From Oncomelania hupensis (Eukaryota > Mollusca > Gastropoda > Littorinimorpha > Pomatiopsidae), in assembly GCA_036898135.1 (NCBI GenBank), contig CM072514.1:5985029-6049028 (forward strand): a DNA stretch of 64,000 nucleotides. Reading direction: 5' to 3'. Made by a program: the position numbers and the translations under genes. Below are positions 1 to 12,376 of the stretch, one piece after another. The notes beneath the pieces were generated by a model that did no database searches, was not told the origin of the DNA, and saw only the letters and a program-made list of their open reading frames with translations. Within the stretch, counting starts at the first letter, position 1, and each line of letters opens with the position of its first letter.

Positions 1-242
1 AGTAGACAACTATCACACAATTTCAGTATTTCATATAACAATATAATGCTTCAAGACATTTTTTTTCTTTTTTTTTTGGCTTCACTTTCTAATCAATAAT
101 TGATATTCATCCAGCCTAAAAGTACATAAACAAGTTATCATGGCATTATCAACTGAAAATGGATTGACACTGCCAATCAAATGTTTTACTGGACTTAATG
201 GTCAAGCACATTCAACAAATAATTAACAAATCAATCAATTTA
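1..242. other. Non-coding, A/T-rich flank
   Basis: No supported gene. There is a T-rich run near 60-80 and ordinary A/T-rich sequence before the GA satellite begins. Confidence 0.5.
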
Positions 243-721
<479 letters not shown>

Positions 722-832
722 ACACAACGCAGAAGGCCGGAGCAAGCCTACTTGCCAGCTCAAAGTCGCGGCACGCCAATCGCAAAAACACATCACACAT
801 TACATGTCGCCAAAAATAGACATACACACGTA

Positions 833-897
833 ATGATTTGATTTGATTGATTGTTGCTTTAGGTCCAGCGGACTCTTCCGAGCCAAATCAGGACCGG
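833..897 (-). repeat. 3' end of a non-LTR/SINE family with a GATTT-type tail
   Basis: The stretch holding GGTCCAGCGGACTCTTCCGA, next to a short (TGATT)n tract, is the reverse complement of the 64-bp insertion found in the Polinton polymerase gene at 25,974-26,037. Both copies stop at a pentamer microsatellite, as expected of the 3' end of a retroposon. Confidence 0.6.
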
Positions 898-1642
898 TAC
901 ACACGTAAACACATGTCTGAAATGCAATGCTCGCGATATATACATCTAATTATATTTAAATTTTTACATGTATGTACCATACCAGCCCTTATTTCCATTT
1001 TCCAATGGTCTCAATAATAAATAATATACGATAAATTGTTGTATCTGGCAAACTACACATACATTATTTAATTGTACAATGCTTCCATTCGAACACAATT
1101 GTTCATATTAATCAAATTTATTATTAAATATTACACATCAATCAATTGCAAAAAGCATCATCATTAATCATCTATATGTATTTAGTCTTGTGACTAGGTG
1201 TTCATTTGTTGCAACTACTTCAGTTGGAAGGTGGTTAAGTGATTTACCATTTGCATTTAAAAAATAAAAAAAGATTTTTTTTAAAATCATGATTATGAAT
1301 CCAAGTTTAAAAAACAGTCTAGATCAAGCATTAACTCAATTATTAGCATTTAAAGGATCCAATTATTTTAATACTCACAAAAAGGGATACATTTAACGCA
1401 AAAATGTAAGTACATAATGTTTTAAACAATTGGAATACAACCATAGAAGAGCACCAACAAACAACAAATCATTGACAGAGACCAAAATTAAAAGCCACAA
1501 ACAAACCTCCTGGAAGCTGAAAATTCAAGTGTCCTCTATCACTGTTTTAATCCATTTCCTTCATCACCGTCCCTTCCTCAACACTGGCTGTAGCAGACAT
1601 TTCTTTGGTAAATAGTTTATCAATGTTCATGCCAAACTTGAT
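898..1642. other. No gene seen
   Basis: A/T-rich sequence without a supportable reading frame. It lies downstream of the minus-strand LINE ORF1 where ORF2 would be expected, but no endonuclease or reverse transcriptase frame is visible, so that LINE is truncated or rearranged. Confidence 0.4.
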
Positions 1643-2535
1643 TCAAATGTTTTTGTTGTTTTTTAGTTTGGCAAAAACCTTTCCGTTCACTGTCCATGAA
1701 GACAGTGTAGCAGAATGCTTGTATGCTTCTTTACATAGTCTGGCATTCTCTGGTGTGAGGTCCTCACCCACCGACATCTTCTGCCCCTTCAACTTCCTCC
1801 TGTTTGTGAGAATGGAGTCCCTCAGCGCTCTATCCTTGAACCTGGCTATGATGGGCCGTCTCCTGCCAGCTTGACCGCTGCTCCGCTCAGCACCGACTCT
1901 GTGGCACGCCTCAAGGTCATCTGGTTTAGTGTCCACTCCTATCAGCTCTGTGAACACTCTGCATGCCTTCTTTTCCGTCTCTTCAGCCCTCTCCCCTCTC
2001 CTCTTCTCCACATTGAACAGCCTTAAGTTCCAGCGCCTCCCGTACTGTTCAAGATCATTTATCTCACGTCTGACTTCCTCCATTTTCGACTTCATTGTAT
2101 TTCTGGTTGTGTTCAATTCTTCCTTTAAATTGTCCTTGATTTTATTCATTGATTCATTTTCTTTAATCAGTGAGTCAATTTTTTTTCCATCTCTAGGCAT
2201 CTTGATTCTAGCATTTCATATCTTTCAGACATCTTATCAGCTATTTTCTCAAAGTTGGCTTTCATTCTATCCATCTCTCCTTTCATCCCCTCTCTCAGCT
2301 CATGATTGTCATCTTTGTTAGCCAACGTTTCCAAACTACGCTGCATAGCTTCAAGCGTCTCTTGTAGCGACACTTTCTTAGCAGCAGCTGTATTATCTTC
2401 AAAAGACTCACCCAAACTTTGATTCAGGCGTTTTCTTTCTTGACACAAAACCGGGCTGGAGTCACTTTCGGAGACTGATGGAGCGTCTTTCCTTTTACTT
2501 GATGATGAGACAAAATAATCAGTTATTTCCATCAC
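1643..2535 (-). pseudogene. LINE ORF1 protein (coiled coil plus RRM-like), frameshifted
   Basis: Two minus-strand frames together look like one ORF1 nucleic-acid-binding protein of an APE-type LINE. The N-terminal part (2535-2167) is a charged leader running into a coiled coil. The second part (2200-1643) continues the coiled coil, then has LEQYGRRWNLRLFNV, the RRM start typical of such proteins, then a basic C-terminal domain containing RRRPIIARFKDRALRD and SVGEDLTPENARL. The frames cross near 2,178-2,190 at a run of eight A residues, so a single-base slip probably broke the gene. No ORF2 follows. The role in the parent element is RNA binding and chaperoning of the retrotransposition particle (family knowledge). 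Confidence 0.75.
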
Positions 2536-3380
2536 AAGTCAGCTAATATTAATACTACACGGCACGAACAACTGAAAAACTGCACTTTCTGTCACTTTCC
2601 ACACCAACCGCCAAAGCACATCATATTTTAACAATTTCTGCATCCACTGAACTGCTAAGTCAGTCACAGCATCTCTAACATCTTATTAACTTCTTTCTTT
2701 TTTTTCCTGCAATAATACACGGCTCGCACACAAAGATGAGAGGTGAATGAATAATTACATTACTGCAGCGTATTTTTCACAGTGTTCACACAGGCTAGAC
2801 TATAGAGTCTGTTATAGGCCTGCTCTAATCAGTCACCCGTGAGAGCGCTTGCAAAACACGTCTGCACGGCTCGGTGACTTGAGGTGAACTAAGCAGCCCT
2901 ACACTTATTCTCACTGAATATAATGGCGGCTAGAATTCTTCCATTAACAACTTTTGGTCATTCCTGTCCCTACGCGGGCACAGGACCTTGGGTGGTTCGA
3001 AGCAACGTAACCTTACCCTTCCAGAAGGACCTAATCCTAAGCTGACACACAGTCAAAACGTCACTTCTGCCCAAAAGAATGACTGCTCGTAGAAGCAACC
3101 AAAATGACTCTGCCCACTAAAACACATACCAGCACACAGGACAACAATAACCCAGTTTCCTCATTCCGCATTATGCCCTTATGCGTTAATCACGTGAAAC
3201 CACGCTTACTTTAATCTTTCATGCGCAATAATAGAAACTGCCGATCTACCTATGTACACTGTATATTAGAGATGTGCAACTCTGCACGAAATATAGCCAT
3301 CTATAGCACGTGTTGAAAACTCGTGTCGTCACAGGTGTGCATTTTTGCTATAAAGTTTTAGATTTTAGGCTTTATCACTT
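2536..3380. other. No gene seen; possible LINE 5' UTR
   Basis: No coding frame supported. The part next to 2,535 lies upstream of the minus-strand ORF1 and may be its 5' UTR. The rest is unassigned. Confidence 0.3.
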
Positions 3381-4372
3381 ATATTCTCCTCTCTGGCACT
3401 CTCTGGTCTTATTACCAACAACATGGACAACATGTACAGAGATGAAATAGATAGCTTTGTCAACTGGTGTGATTCAAATTTTCTAGATCTTAATGTAAGC
3501 AAAACAAAAGAAATGATAATTGATTTTAGGAAGGGAAACAAGTTTGATTTTAATCCTATCTTTATCAAAGGAGAAGAAGTAGAGAGAGTGCATGCATATA
3601 AGTATTTAGGTGTGGTTATCGATGATAGATTCACTTGGAAAGATAACACAAAATACATTTACAAGCGACTGCAAAGTAGAATGTTTTGTTTAAGAAAACT
3701 GAGATCCTTTAATGTAAAACAGGAAATTTTACAAATGTTTTATACAGCTATAATAGGAAGCATCATTTCTTTTGGAATCTCATGTTGGGGAGGAAACGTA
3801 TCACAAACAGAAAAACGAAGATTGGACAAACAGATAAAAAGGGCTAGTGGGGTGGTTGGGAGGGAACAGGATGACATAGCGACGATACATAGCAGACAAG
3901 TGACAAAAAAGCTGACTGCAATTTTGGCTGACAGTAACCATCCACTTTTCTTGGAATTTGACTCTCGACGGATAGACAGGAGTGGACGTTTTAGGGCACC
4001 AGCGGGAACATCAAATAGGTACAGGAACTCATTCATACCACTTGCCATTCAAGCACATAACAAACAAGTCGGTAGGTCTTACTAAACATACTCTACACTG
4101 TTTTTGTATAAATAGTTTATATGTTTACACACTAATAAGTTTTAAATTCTCATATTTATCTGTTCTTACGTTAATCCGTTTTACTGCTTAATTGAAATAT
4201 CTGCATTATGAAAATATTTCCATGTGTTTGAAGATCATTAATAATGTATAAATATTTATGTGTGTGTAAAAGAAGAATGAATGGACATGTTTAATTGACA
4301 GACAATGTAATTTCCATGCTTTTGGATTAATAAAGTAATATCTTATCTTATCTTATCTTATATAATCTTATT
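3381..4372 (+). pseudogene. 5'-truncated CR1/L2-like LINE: C-terminal reverse transcriptase and 3' tail
   Basis: The open frame to 4,085 (first ATG 3,423, about 220 aa) matches the thumb and C-terminal part of a non-LTR reverse transcriptase: FVNWCDSNFLDLNVSKTKEM, then VHAYKYLGVVIDDRFTW, then a C-terminal domain. The palm with the catalytic FADD is missing, so the copy is 5'-truncated, as is usual for LINE insertions. After the stop come about 250 bp of A/T-rich 3' UTR, an AATAAAG signal near 4,328 and a (TATCT)n tail at 4,343-4,367. The 13-kb fragment has the same gene layout and AATAAAG-plus-tail ending, so both probably belong to related families. Confidence 0.8.
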
Positions 4373-4515
4373 AGTTTCTTATTCTCTGACAATCAAGTTT
4401 TTATTTATTTTATTATTTTTTGTGAATGTATTTTTCTTTTATTTAAGTGTTATAGTGGCATTGCTTATTTAAAATTGCTTCTTCAAATTGAAATTATAGC
4501 CTAATTATTAATTTT

Positions 4516-4520
4516 GTTGC

Positions 4521-4591
<71 letters not shown>
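4516..4591. repeat. (ATT)n microsatellite
   Basis: About 25 ATT triplets abutting the start of the TGTAGC-bounded repeat. Confidence 0.95.
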
Positions 4592-4592
<1 letters not shown>

Positions 4593-4978
4593 GTAGCGGA
4601 AAGGGAGGCGACTGGTTGAGGTTTGGGAGAGAAATTGTCTACCTTGACATTCTTGGTTAGACTAGCCGTGGGTGGCTCCTGCTTTGCAGAATCCTTTGGG
4701 TATGCCATTGGGTTACGCAGGACAAGGCGACACGACAATTGTTCTCCCCGGCTGACCATTCGCCTGCTGTGTTTGGTGGCGAGCGGGACCACATTGTCGG
4801 CAGGCATTTTATGCAGGTCGGTGGCAACCTGGTACTCCTAAGCACGCTTCACCGCCTTGCAGGGCACATATTTTTATGTCCCTCTTTTGAGGGATAAAAT
4901 GAAAATAACAGCTCGGGTGGAGCAATGTTCCCAGGGTCGTGGCCGAGAGACGGGAGTCAAATACTCATCTCGGCTACA
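4592..4978 (+). repeat. Interspersed repeat R1 (TGTAGC...GCTACA ends)
   Basis: About 387 bp beginning TGTAGCGGAAAGGGAGGCGA and ending CTCGGCTACA. Related copies occur at 15,946-16,667 (minus) and 44,560-44,964 (plus). The short inverted ends suggest a non-autonomous DNA element. No transposase frame is visible, so the class is inferred. (ATT)n tracts flank this copy on both sides. Confidence 0.65.
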
Positions 4979-4980
4979 AC

Positions 4981-5046
<66 letters not shown>
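4979..5046. repeat. (ATT)n microsatellite
   Basis: About 22 TAT/ATT triplets following the R1 repeat, then a T-rich and GA-rich stretch to about 5,125. Confidence 0.95.
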
Positions 5047-5048
<2 letters not shown>

Positions 5049-5296
5049 TATTTTTTTATTTTTTTTGGGGGGAGAGAGAGAAAGGCGAAGAGGGAGGAGA
5101 GTAGATGAGGAGAGAGTCGTTAGTGGGGATTTCATAGCAACATATATTTTACTTGCTGAAATTTAGGTCTTTTCATGCATGTCTCATGTAACTAATTGCT
5201 GATGTCCTTGTTGTATTACTTGTTAACTGACGAGGATGCATACGTGCGAGCGCTTCTAGCAGACTATAATTTGGAATTCGCACTTTATAGAATAAA

Positions 5297-5823
5297 TTCC
5301 TATCCTATCCTATCCTATCCTATCCTGTCCCGTAACTCGGAGGTCGTAGGGGCACCACATATGATCTTTTAACCAGCATACTCCATCTTTCTCTGTCCTC
5401 AGCAGCCCTGATGGCTTCGCTCAGTGTCAAACAAGTCCATTCTCGAATGCCGTCCCCCCACTTCCCTCTCTGTCTCCCTCCTCCTCCACCCCCTGTACCG
5501 TGCCTTGCAGAATGGTCTCTGCAAGGCCTGACGATCCGGCGTCGTGGCTACACCATCGGAGTTTCCGTCTCCCCACCACTGTGAGCCGGTCACCGTGTTG
5601 TCCAATGGCTTGTGTGATGGTCCGTCGAACTTCGTCGCTGGTGATATGTTGGGTATAGGAAATGCCCAGAAGTCCTCTGCAGCACCTCATCTCCATGCTC
5701 TGTATTCTTCGTTGTAGATCCGCTGTGAGGGTCCATGCCTCGCAAGCCTACAGAAAGACGGAGACGACAAGGGAGCGCAGCAGTCTTACCCTTGAATGCA
5801 GACCGAAAGGTCTTTCCAAATAT
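5297..5823 (-). mobile_element. RTE-like LINE 3' fragment
   Basis: Reverse complement of the last 500 or so bp of the RTE LINE at 8.4-11.45 kb. It starts with the (ATAGG)n tail seen as CCTATCCTATCC at 5,298-5,326 and runs back through the C-terminal reverse transcriptase region. Many substitutions, including extra C/G runs, mark it as older than the other copies. Confidence 0.85.
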
Positions 5824-6385
5824 TTTAGGGGATAGGGGGGGGGGGGGTTGACTGCTGGATAGAATAAATTATTACTGTTATTAAGAAAACAATCATCCCT
5901 GTCAACCTAGCTGTGAATAGGTTCATGACTATTTCGAGAAGCATTGAAGGCAAAGTGCATTAAGTGAGATGAGCACTGCCCTCGCAAAGCTGGTTTTAGG
6001 GAAAGAAAGTGCCTCTCTTCCTACCTACCAAAATATATGGGCTAACATTTACCAACGTTTATCAAAAAGAACACAACTGACGCTGGTCTAGAAAAAAAGT
6101 ACGTAGGCTTACTTTACGCAATTTCTGTGTACTAAGCTAGCGGTTCGCTGCAACGGTATAGGTTTTGTGTCTCTTCTTCTCCTCTGAAGATTATTATGTT
6201 CCTCGGTATTGTATCTATATCGTGCAATATGCAAATATTTGATCGGCCAGTATGAGATCATTGTGCATTTACTTCAAATATATTTAGTTCATCATGCACA
6301 GTTTTACCGAAAAGCATGTTTTTAAAGTTGACACTCATCAGAATTTTGAGAGGAAAATGTGAAAACTTTGAATTAATATTTCCTT
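5824..6385. other. No gene seen
   Basis: Starts with a G homopolymer near 5,836-5,847. No coding frame, RNA gene or clear repeat is recognised. Confidence 0.4.
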
Positions 6386-6386
6386 A

Positions 6387-6392
6387 AGGTGT

Positions 6393-6445
<53 letters not shown>
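6387..6445. repeat. (GT)n microsatellite
   Basis: About 28 GT dinucleotides with one early TTTGT interruption. Confidence 0.95.
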
Positions 6446-6903
6446 GTGAAAACAGTTGTTGAAGAAACGGAATGCAACTTACCCCACTGATCTTGGCCAT
6501 ATGTGGAACTTGTCATCAATATCAATAAACAGAAAACATCACAGAGATACATTTTAGTAACACTCTATCCAGTGAGGCCCGAAATGGCAAACTGACAAGG
6601 GATTTTTTTTCAGAGTGTTTGCACCTTACACCAGGAAGTTTAATGTTTCGTTTAAACGTTAGTAGCGTGCCGTGGAAGCCTTGCCTATTTGTGAAAAGTT
6701 GTAGCAAAACGTAATTTTTAAAGCGGTATCATGAAATTAGGAAACATCCAGACACAATGTATGTTATAATTTCTCTGTTGAGATAATAAAGTATTCTTGA
6801 ACTTGAACAAAGCGGACTTGTTTAACATGTGAAATAATATAGCCTATCACAATTACACTGATTTATCTTTAATGAGTGTATTACGAACTGAGATATGTTG
6901 TTC
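6446..6903. other. No gene seen; possible retroposon 3' end
   Basis: No supported gene. TTGAGATAATAAAGTATTCTTGAACTTGAA near 6,778-6,807 resembles a LINE-type 3' end with an AATAAA signal and a short pentamer tail. Confidence 0.35.
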
Positions 6904-7119
6904 CGGTTAACTGTTGTTTGTAGATTATAGTCACACGACACTTTCGCATATAGGTGACTACTGGACCGATTTATACTGACACCAGCGGGCCAGTTGTTGG
7001 TAAAGGGGAAAATAATATGATCACACGTTGACCAATCCGGGATTCGAACCAGCGACCTTTCAGTTACTAGCAAGACGCTCTTACCAACTGAGCTACCCGG
7101 CCCCTCTTCGGTTAACTGT
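6904..7119 (-). mobile_element. tRNA-derived SINE (family S1) with target duplication
   Basis: Read on the minus strand, the element (6,915-7,108) starts GGGGCCGGGTAGCTCAGTTGG (pol III A box TAGCTCAGTTGG). A B box GGTTCGAATCC follows, then a roughly 115-bp non-tRNA body ending TCTACAAACA. The flanks carry CGGTTAACTGT at 6,904-6,914 and 7,109-7,119, an 11-bp target-site duplication. Two more copies lie at 16.2 and 16.7 kb. Confidence 0.9.
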
Positions 7120-7349
7120 CTTTAAAATTATGCTTTTATTTATCCCCTACCCCCCCCCCTCCACCCCCCCAAAAAAAAGTTTAAAAAATTAAGAAATAAA
7201 ATAAAAAAAGAAATAAAATAAAAAATAAAATAATAAATAAATAAATTAATTAAATTGAATAAATAGAAAATAAGTAAATAATTAAATTAGAAGGGTAAAG
7301 CTTATACGAATCGCATACCTCTTGTAGAATTCGCAATATTTAACATCAA

Positions 7350-7870
7350 AATGAGTGCCCAATAAAAATCAAAATGAAATAGTGGCATTAAAATGCAAAG
7401 ACCTTGATCTTTGATGATCTTGACCTTCACGTGACTCTCATGCATGTCTGATCAAATAACCCGATGTTGTAGCATTCTATGGGTTAAATAAACAGCAATT
7501 CAACTGTACGATGAACTATTTTCTTTGTGTTTTTGCAAGGCCTAAAATGAAATTGACATTTAAAATCAATGCAAAAACGGAATATATATGAAAGATAAAA
7601 CATCTCTAAATACAACACGTTTGGACTTAATATCTCTCATTGTTTAGGTTACCATACTAACCGACTTTGGACAGCTCCAGTGACCTTGACCTTGGAGTGA
7701 GGTTGAACAAATGGGTATAGAATGTTTGTCTCATTGATATCTATCATGCATCAAAGAATCAGTAAGCAACAATTTATTTTCAACCACTTTTGACTACATT
7801 TAACTTTTTTCCCTAGGTTATAAATATTATTTACTTGCTATGGGTTAAATATACAGCCATGTGTTACGTT
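7350..7870 (+). repeat. Dispersed repeat N1, rich in CCTTGACC motifs
   Basis: Shares ordered blocks with copies at 11.8-12.1, 15.7-15.94, 17.27-17.4, 19.43-19.8, 48.1-48.44 and 63.6-64.0 kb. These include TTTTTGCAAG-CCTAAAATG, AACCGA-TTTGGACAGCTCCAGT and TGACCTTGACCTTGGAG (here 7,681-7,697). No coding capacity is seen. Confidence 0.75.
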
Positions 7871-8160
7871 GAAACGCGAAGAATAGCATGTCTGAAACGC
7901 GCACGATAGATCTAATCGTTTCGATTTGCAAAGTATTCAATGATAGAGTTTATTTACCTTTGATTTGAGTTTGCATTGTGGTTAGAGGAAGCTTTGTATA
8001 ACGTTGATAATTTTCGTTGGTCGATATTATTGGAGAATTCTCTGGGTTCGCGTGTTCACTGTCGATAGAAATTTTCCGATAAATGTCGAAGTAAGAGAAC
8101 GTTCCTGGAATGCTTAGAAAAATGTATGTGGGTTCGGGCAAATAGAATAGACCCAACGTT
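7871..8160. other. No gene seen
   Basis: Unassigned sequence between the N1 repeat and the RTE LINE. The 5' end of that LINE may lie near 8,160, but no target duplication was found to fix it. Confidence 0.35.
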
Positions 8161-11100
8161 TCCCGGCGTGTCGTAAGAGGCGACTAACAGGGGTGATGTT
8201 AGCACGGCATCATTGGGCGAAAGTCTTCTACACAGAAGCCACCGGCCAGGGCGGAGGAACCTCACATTACTACAGGTTCAACGACCACGTGCTCAGGGCC
8301 AAGGCGAGCCACACTGTATTCGTGGATTTCGGATGTGGCCAACAGCCTGGAGAGGATTGGGCCCTGCCAGGTCTTTTTTTGCCCAAGACACAACACATGA
8401 TGAGGCTATCCACTAATTCCATGCGGATCGGTCGTCGCCCGGAACAAGGACCGCGCCTTCCGTTGGCCACCAGGACGGAGGTGAAAAGTATGCTACTGAT
8501 GGACAAATTAGCAAGATCCGCACGAGAAACAACATCGTCATAGGAACCTGGAATGTCAGGACCCTAACTGCGGAAGGAAAATTAGAAGAACTGGCCCACG
8601 AGCTGGACCACTATCGATGGAACGTTCTAGGTATCAGCGAACTGCGCTGGAAAGGCCTAGGTGAAACAACGACTGACAAAGGCCACAAGCTCTATTTCAG
8701 CGGTAGAGATGACAGGCACGAACACGGCGTTGGATTCTTGGTCCACAAGAACATTCTAGCCACTGTCATGGGTTGCCGCCCAGTATCCAGTAGACTCATT
8801 ACCATCCGTCTGAGAGCAACCCCTTTCAACATTACCATCATCCAGGCCTATGCCCCAACATCAGACTATGAAGACAGCGAAGTGGAGGATTTTTATGAAA
8901 ATATACAGGCGGTCCTTGACCAAGTGCCGAAGAAGGACATAGTCATAGTGCAAGGCGACTGGAATGCCAAGGTTGGCCAAGATGCGCACCACAACTGGGG
9001 AGACACATGTGGACCCCACTGCAACAACGAGACAAATGACAGGGGTCCGAGGCTATTGGAGTTTGCCAGATACAACAATCTGGTACTGGCAAACACGCTT
9101 GGTCTCCACAAAAAATCCAGACGATGGACATGGCACAGTCCCGGCGGGGAACATCACAACCAGATCATGGTCAAGAAACGCTTCAGATCAAGCATCAACA
9201 TTGGCAGGACACGCACTTTTCCAGGAGCAGACATTGGAAGTGACCACGATCTCGTGATGATGTCTTTCCGGCTCCATTTGAAGAGAGTAAATACAGCAAA
9301 GTGCACTAGGCTGAAGTTCGACCTGGACAAACTGCAAGACCCGGAGGTGGCAAAAATATTTCAGGCCACAATTGGAGGGAAATTTGCACCACTGCTTATT
9401 TTGGGGGCAGGCGAAGTAGATGTCAACACCATGACCAATACCTTCAACTCAGCTGTAACAGATGCCGCCACTGAGATCCTTGGCAAGCACCGACCAAAGA
9501 AGAAGCCGTGGATCACACCTGAACTTTTTGATCTGTGTGATAAACGAAGAGAGTTAAAAAAGAAAAAGAACACCTCACAGGGAGCTGATGTCTACCGAAA
9601 AATCAACAATGACATCCGAAAAGGCATGCGCAACGCAAAGGAGAACTGGATAGAAGATCAATGCCAGGAAATAGAGAACAATCTGAACAAGAACAACAGC
9701 AAGAAGGCCTACCAGACTGTGAAGCGACTGACAAGTGTTAAACAGCCCAAAGTCTCCACTATCCAAAGCAAGTCTGGCATATGCCTTACAGAAGAACAAG
9801 AAGTCTTGGACAGATGGACAGAGTACTGCTCTGACCTTTACAACCATACACCAAATGGAGACCCATCAGTTCTAGCATGTCCCGAGAGCAGAGAAGAAGA
9901 AGAAATCCTCCCAATTCTCCGGGAAGAAGTTGAGGCAGCAGTGCAATCGCTGAAGAAAGGGAAGTCAGCGGGAGTGGACAACATACCAGCGGAACTGCTA
10001 CAAGCAGGAGGAGAAGCAATGACTGATGCTCTCACCATTATCTGTAACAAGATCTGGCAGAGTGGGGAATGGCCTACACCATGGACCCAGTCGCTTGTCA
10101 TCACTCTTCCCAAAAAAGGTAACCTTCAGGAGTGTGAAAATTACCGCACCATCAGCCTCATCAGCCATCCCAGCAAGGTCCTCCTTAAAATAATACTCAA
10201 CAGGTTGAAACCACAAGCTGAACAAATCATAGCTGAAGAACAAGCAGGATTCATGGCAGGGCGAAGTACCACTGAACAGATTTTCAACCTCAGAATAATC
10301 TGTGAGAAATACCTACAGCACCAACAACATCTATATCATGTGTTCATAGACTTCAAGAAGGCATTTGACCGAGTCTGGCATGCAGCTCTATGGGCAACCA
10401 TGAAAGTGTACAACATCAGCCCTAAAATTATAGAAGTCATCAAAAGCCTGTATGACTAGGCTACCAGTGCAGTCCTCCATAACAGCGTCATCGGGAACTG
10501 GTTCAGAACAACTATCGGTGTGCGTCAAGGATGCCTACTCTCTCCAACACTCTTCAACATCTTCCTAGAGCGCATCATGTCAGATGCTCTTGCAGATCAC
10601 GAAGGCACAGTCAGCATAGGGGGCAGAGCAATCTCCAATCTTCGTTTTGCGGATGATATTGATGGATTGGCTGGAGAGGAACAAGAACTTGAACAGCTTG
10701 TACAGAGGCTTGACACCACCTCCAGAGCTTATGGAATGGAAATAAGTGCAGAGAAGACCAAAATGATGACCAACAACACCAATGGCATCAACACGGACAT
10801 CAAAGTACAAGGCCAATCCCTCAACACAGTGCACAGCTTCAAATATTTAGGAGCCATTGTGTCAGACAATGGGTCTCGACAGGAAGTCCTCTCCAGGATC
10901 GCACAAACAACTGCTGTCCTGACAAGGTTGAAGCCCATTTGGAAAGACAGAACCATCAGTCTACATTCCAAAGTAAGACTGCTGCGCTCTCTGGTCATCT
11001 CCATCTTCCTATATGCTTGCGAAGCATGGACCCTCACAGCAGATCTCCAACGAAGAATACAAAGCATGGAGATGAGGTGCTACAGAAGACTTCTGTGCAT

Positions 11101-11455
11101 TTCCTATACCCAACACATCACCAACGACGAAGTCCGACAGACCATCACACAAGCCATTGGACAACACGATGACCTGCTCACAATGGTGAAGAAACGGAAA
11201 CTCTGATGGTATGGCCACGTAACCAGATCATCAGGTCTTGCAAAGACCATTCTGCAAGGCACAGTGCAAGGAGGTAGAAGAAGGGGGAGACCGAAAAAGA
11301 GGTGGGAGGACAACATTCGAGAATGGACTGGTTTGACACTGAGCGAAGCCATGAGGGCTGCTGAGGACAAAGAAAGATGGAGTATGCTGGTTAAGCGATC
11401 ATCTGTGGTGCCCCTACGACCTTCGGGTTATGGGACAGGATAGGATAGGATAGGA
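8160..11455 (+). mobile_element. RTE-like LINE copy A, near full length
   Basis: This APE-type non-LTR retrotransposon has a roughly 250-bp leader (8,160-8,416), an endonuclease-reverse transcriptase frame, and a terminal (GGATA)n tail at 11,436-11,455. The leader is recognisable because a piece of it recurs alone at 46,829-46,905. The 3' end is fixed by the same tail in the copies at 5.3, 47.2, 50.6, 52.5-62.1 and 62.5 kb. The 5' boundary is approximate. Confidence 0.85.
8417..11443 (+). pseudogene. RTE-like endonuclease-reverse transcriptase, three lesions
   Basis: The frame is open from the codon after TAA at 8,414. The AP-endonuclease domain shows GTWNVRTL (near 8,543), SELRWKG, GDWNAKVG and GSDHDLVMM. 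The reverse transcriptase shows KGKSAGVDNIPAEL, FIDFKKAFDRVWH, GVRQGCLLSPTLFN and the catalytic FADDIDGL (near 10,646). The C-terminal basic region includes GRRRGRPKKRWEDNIREW. Compared with the copy at 52-62 kb there are three defects: a 9-bp loss after 9,165 that removes three residues of the conserved QIDYI endonuclease motif, a TAG at 10,457-10,459, and a TGA at 11,204-11,206. The natural stop codon would be the TAG inside the GGATAG tail. Such proteins are often mislabelled craniofacial development protein 2-like. Confidence 0.88.
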
Positions 11456-11799
11456 AGTCAGTGATGATGATCTTTCATTTGATTGGTGGTAGTGCGTCAT
11501 TTCTACCGTGTTCTAAATTGTTCGGGAAAAGAGAGAGGCTATATATTTATGTGCCGCACTGTTTTGAGTGAGTGCTGTTGATAGTGAGTTGGAAAGTAAA
11601 AGTTGAGAGTGAAAAGGTGATTGTATGCAGTTGTTGATGTGTGCTGAATAAAAGTGGAAAACTTCATACGAAGACTTTGCCTTGTTGCTTCTGAGTGAGC
11701 AGGCTGCGTGGATAAACGAATCTGATTTACACCATATCAGGATTTTGGGGCTGAATCAGATACTGATAGGAAAACACCTACATCAAACGGAGTGTAACA
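11456..11799. other. No gene seen
   Basis: Between the RTE tail and the N1 repeat. TGCTGAATAAAAGTGG near 11,641 looks like a retroposon 3' end, but no coding frame is supported. Confidence 0.35.
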
Positions 11800-12114
11800 C
11801 CATGTATTGTATGATTGTAGGATACAATGTATTGCATGATTGTAATATACAGCCATGTATTGTATCATTGTAGGATAATCAATTTGTTTAACGTTTTTGC
11901 AAGTCCTAAAATGTCCTTGACCTTCAAGATCAATGCAATAACTGAACAAATAAAAAAATTCAATCTCTCAATTCTAAATTTAACTAGTTTGGACTTTATA
12001 TATCTCATAGTTTAGTGTCAGGGTCATTTCAAAGTAATATCTACACTAACCGATTTTGGACAGCTCCAGTAACCTTGACCTTGAGGTAGGTTGACCAAAT
12101 TTGCATAGTGTGTG
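11800..12114 (+). repeat. Dispersed repeat N1 copy
   Basis: Shares with 7,350-7,870 the blocks GTTTTTGCAAGTCCTAAAATG, TTTGGACTTTATATATCTCA, CTAACCGATTTTGGACAGC and TAACCTTGACCTTGAGG (12,070). It is preceded by a short tandem duplication of CATGTATTGTATGATTGTAGGATA. Confidence 0.75.
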
Positions 12115-12217
12115 TATCATATATATATCTATATATCTATATATCTATATCTATATCTATATATCTATATATCTATATCTATATATATATATATCTATAT
12201 ATATAGATATCTATATC

Positions 12218-12314
<97 letters not shown>

Positions 12315-12335
12315 TATATATATATAGATATAGAT
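12115..12335. repeat. (AT)n / (ATCTAT)n microsatellite
   Basis: An ATCTAT hexamer array grading into pure (AT)n with occasional ATAG interruptions. Tyr-Ile open frames here are artefacts. Confidence 0.95.
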
Positions 12336-12376
12336 AGACCATCAGTCTACATTCCAAGGTAAGACTGTTGCGCTTA
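12336..12376 (+). mobile_element. Short RTE LINE scrap
   Basis: About 40 bp, ACCATCAGTCTACATTCCAA-GTAAGACTG-TGCGCT, closely matches the RTE reverse transcriptase at 10,951-10,990. It lies between the AT microsatellite and the next LINE with no visible tail, so it was trimmed or moved by another process. Confidence 0.7.

Noticed and set aside
2167..2200. Programmed frameshift at the A run in the LINE ORF1
   Set aside because: A slip at an eight-A run in an isolated, ORF2-less remnant is more simply a mutation; no supporting RNA structure was seen.
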